Positions 5,447 through 5,486 of a stretch of DNA of 5,486 nt are shown piece after piece (the first letter of the stretch is position 1; each line of letters starts with the position of its first letter). The DNA comes from CAXBNV01 sp963977185. GTDB lineage: Bacteria; Pseudomonadota; Gammaproteobacteria; JAGOUU01. The position numbers and the translations under genes were made by a program. The notes beneath the pieces were generated by a model. It did no database searches, was not told the origin of the DNA, and saw nothing but the letters and a program-made list of their open reading frames with translations. The stretch is from NCBI GenBank assembly GCA_963977185.1, contig CAXBNV010000056.1:1-5486 (forward strand), written 5' to 3'.

Positions 5447-5486
5447 TTATATTAATATAAAAAGGATTTTATAATTAATACTAAAA

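Noticed and set aside
5447..5460. Perfect 14-bp palindrome just after gene E as a terminator
   Set aside because: It is all A/T, has no loop or GC-rich stem, and no T-tract follows, so it does not meet the pattern of an intrinsic terminator.

Overview
The window is strongly AT-rich and carries four minus-strand genes, called here D, C, B and A in transcription order, plus one divergent plus-strand gene, E. Gene A is cut off by the left edge. No informational or housekeeping gene is present, so the organism can only be guessed. A large alpha-solenoid repeat protein, lone papain-fold proteins and a secreted glutathionylspermidine-amidase-like CHAP protein together suggest an accessory region of an intracellular gammaproteobacterium, possibly of the Legionellales. 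That placement rests on recalled style and was not searched.

Left part (1-2852). Two tandem paralogues, A (only its first 21 codons are present) and B (786 residues), share their N-termini and their upstream regions. B ends in nine 33-residue repeats. The two upstream regions have the same layout: a 62-nt leader with a 7-bp inverted repeat, a TATAAT-like element 61 nt from the start codon, and a conserved distal block. In A the stretch between leader and distal block is 80 nt of ordinary sequence. In B it is 43 nt and consists almost entirely of a hexanucleotide tandem repeat (2773-2816) that reaches into the -10 element. This is the most striking regulatory structure in the window.

Middle part (2863-4512). 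C (171 residues) and D (351 residues) are neighbours. Both show the signature of a circularly permuted NlpC/P60-like papain fold: an early His, then a later Asn-Cys at the head of a helix. They also share a second His exactly ten residues before the first. They look like distant relatives and are candidate cysteine hydrolases or acyltransferases.

Right part (4513-5486). E is transcribed away from the others from a good sigma-70-like promoter. It encodes an exported CHAP protein with the Cys-His-Glu triad pattern of glutathionylspermidine amidase, preceded by a twin CX3C cysteine hairpin.

Three papain-superfamily proteins of two circular topologies therefore lie beside a pair of repeat-protein paralogues. 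A host-interaction or effector locus is a reasonable hypothesis, but nothing in the sequence proves secretion of A to D, and B, C, D and E each appear to have their own upstream signals rather than forming one operon.
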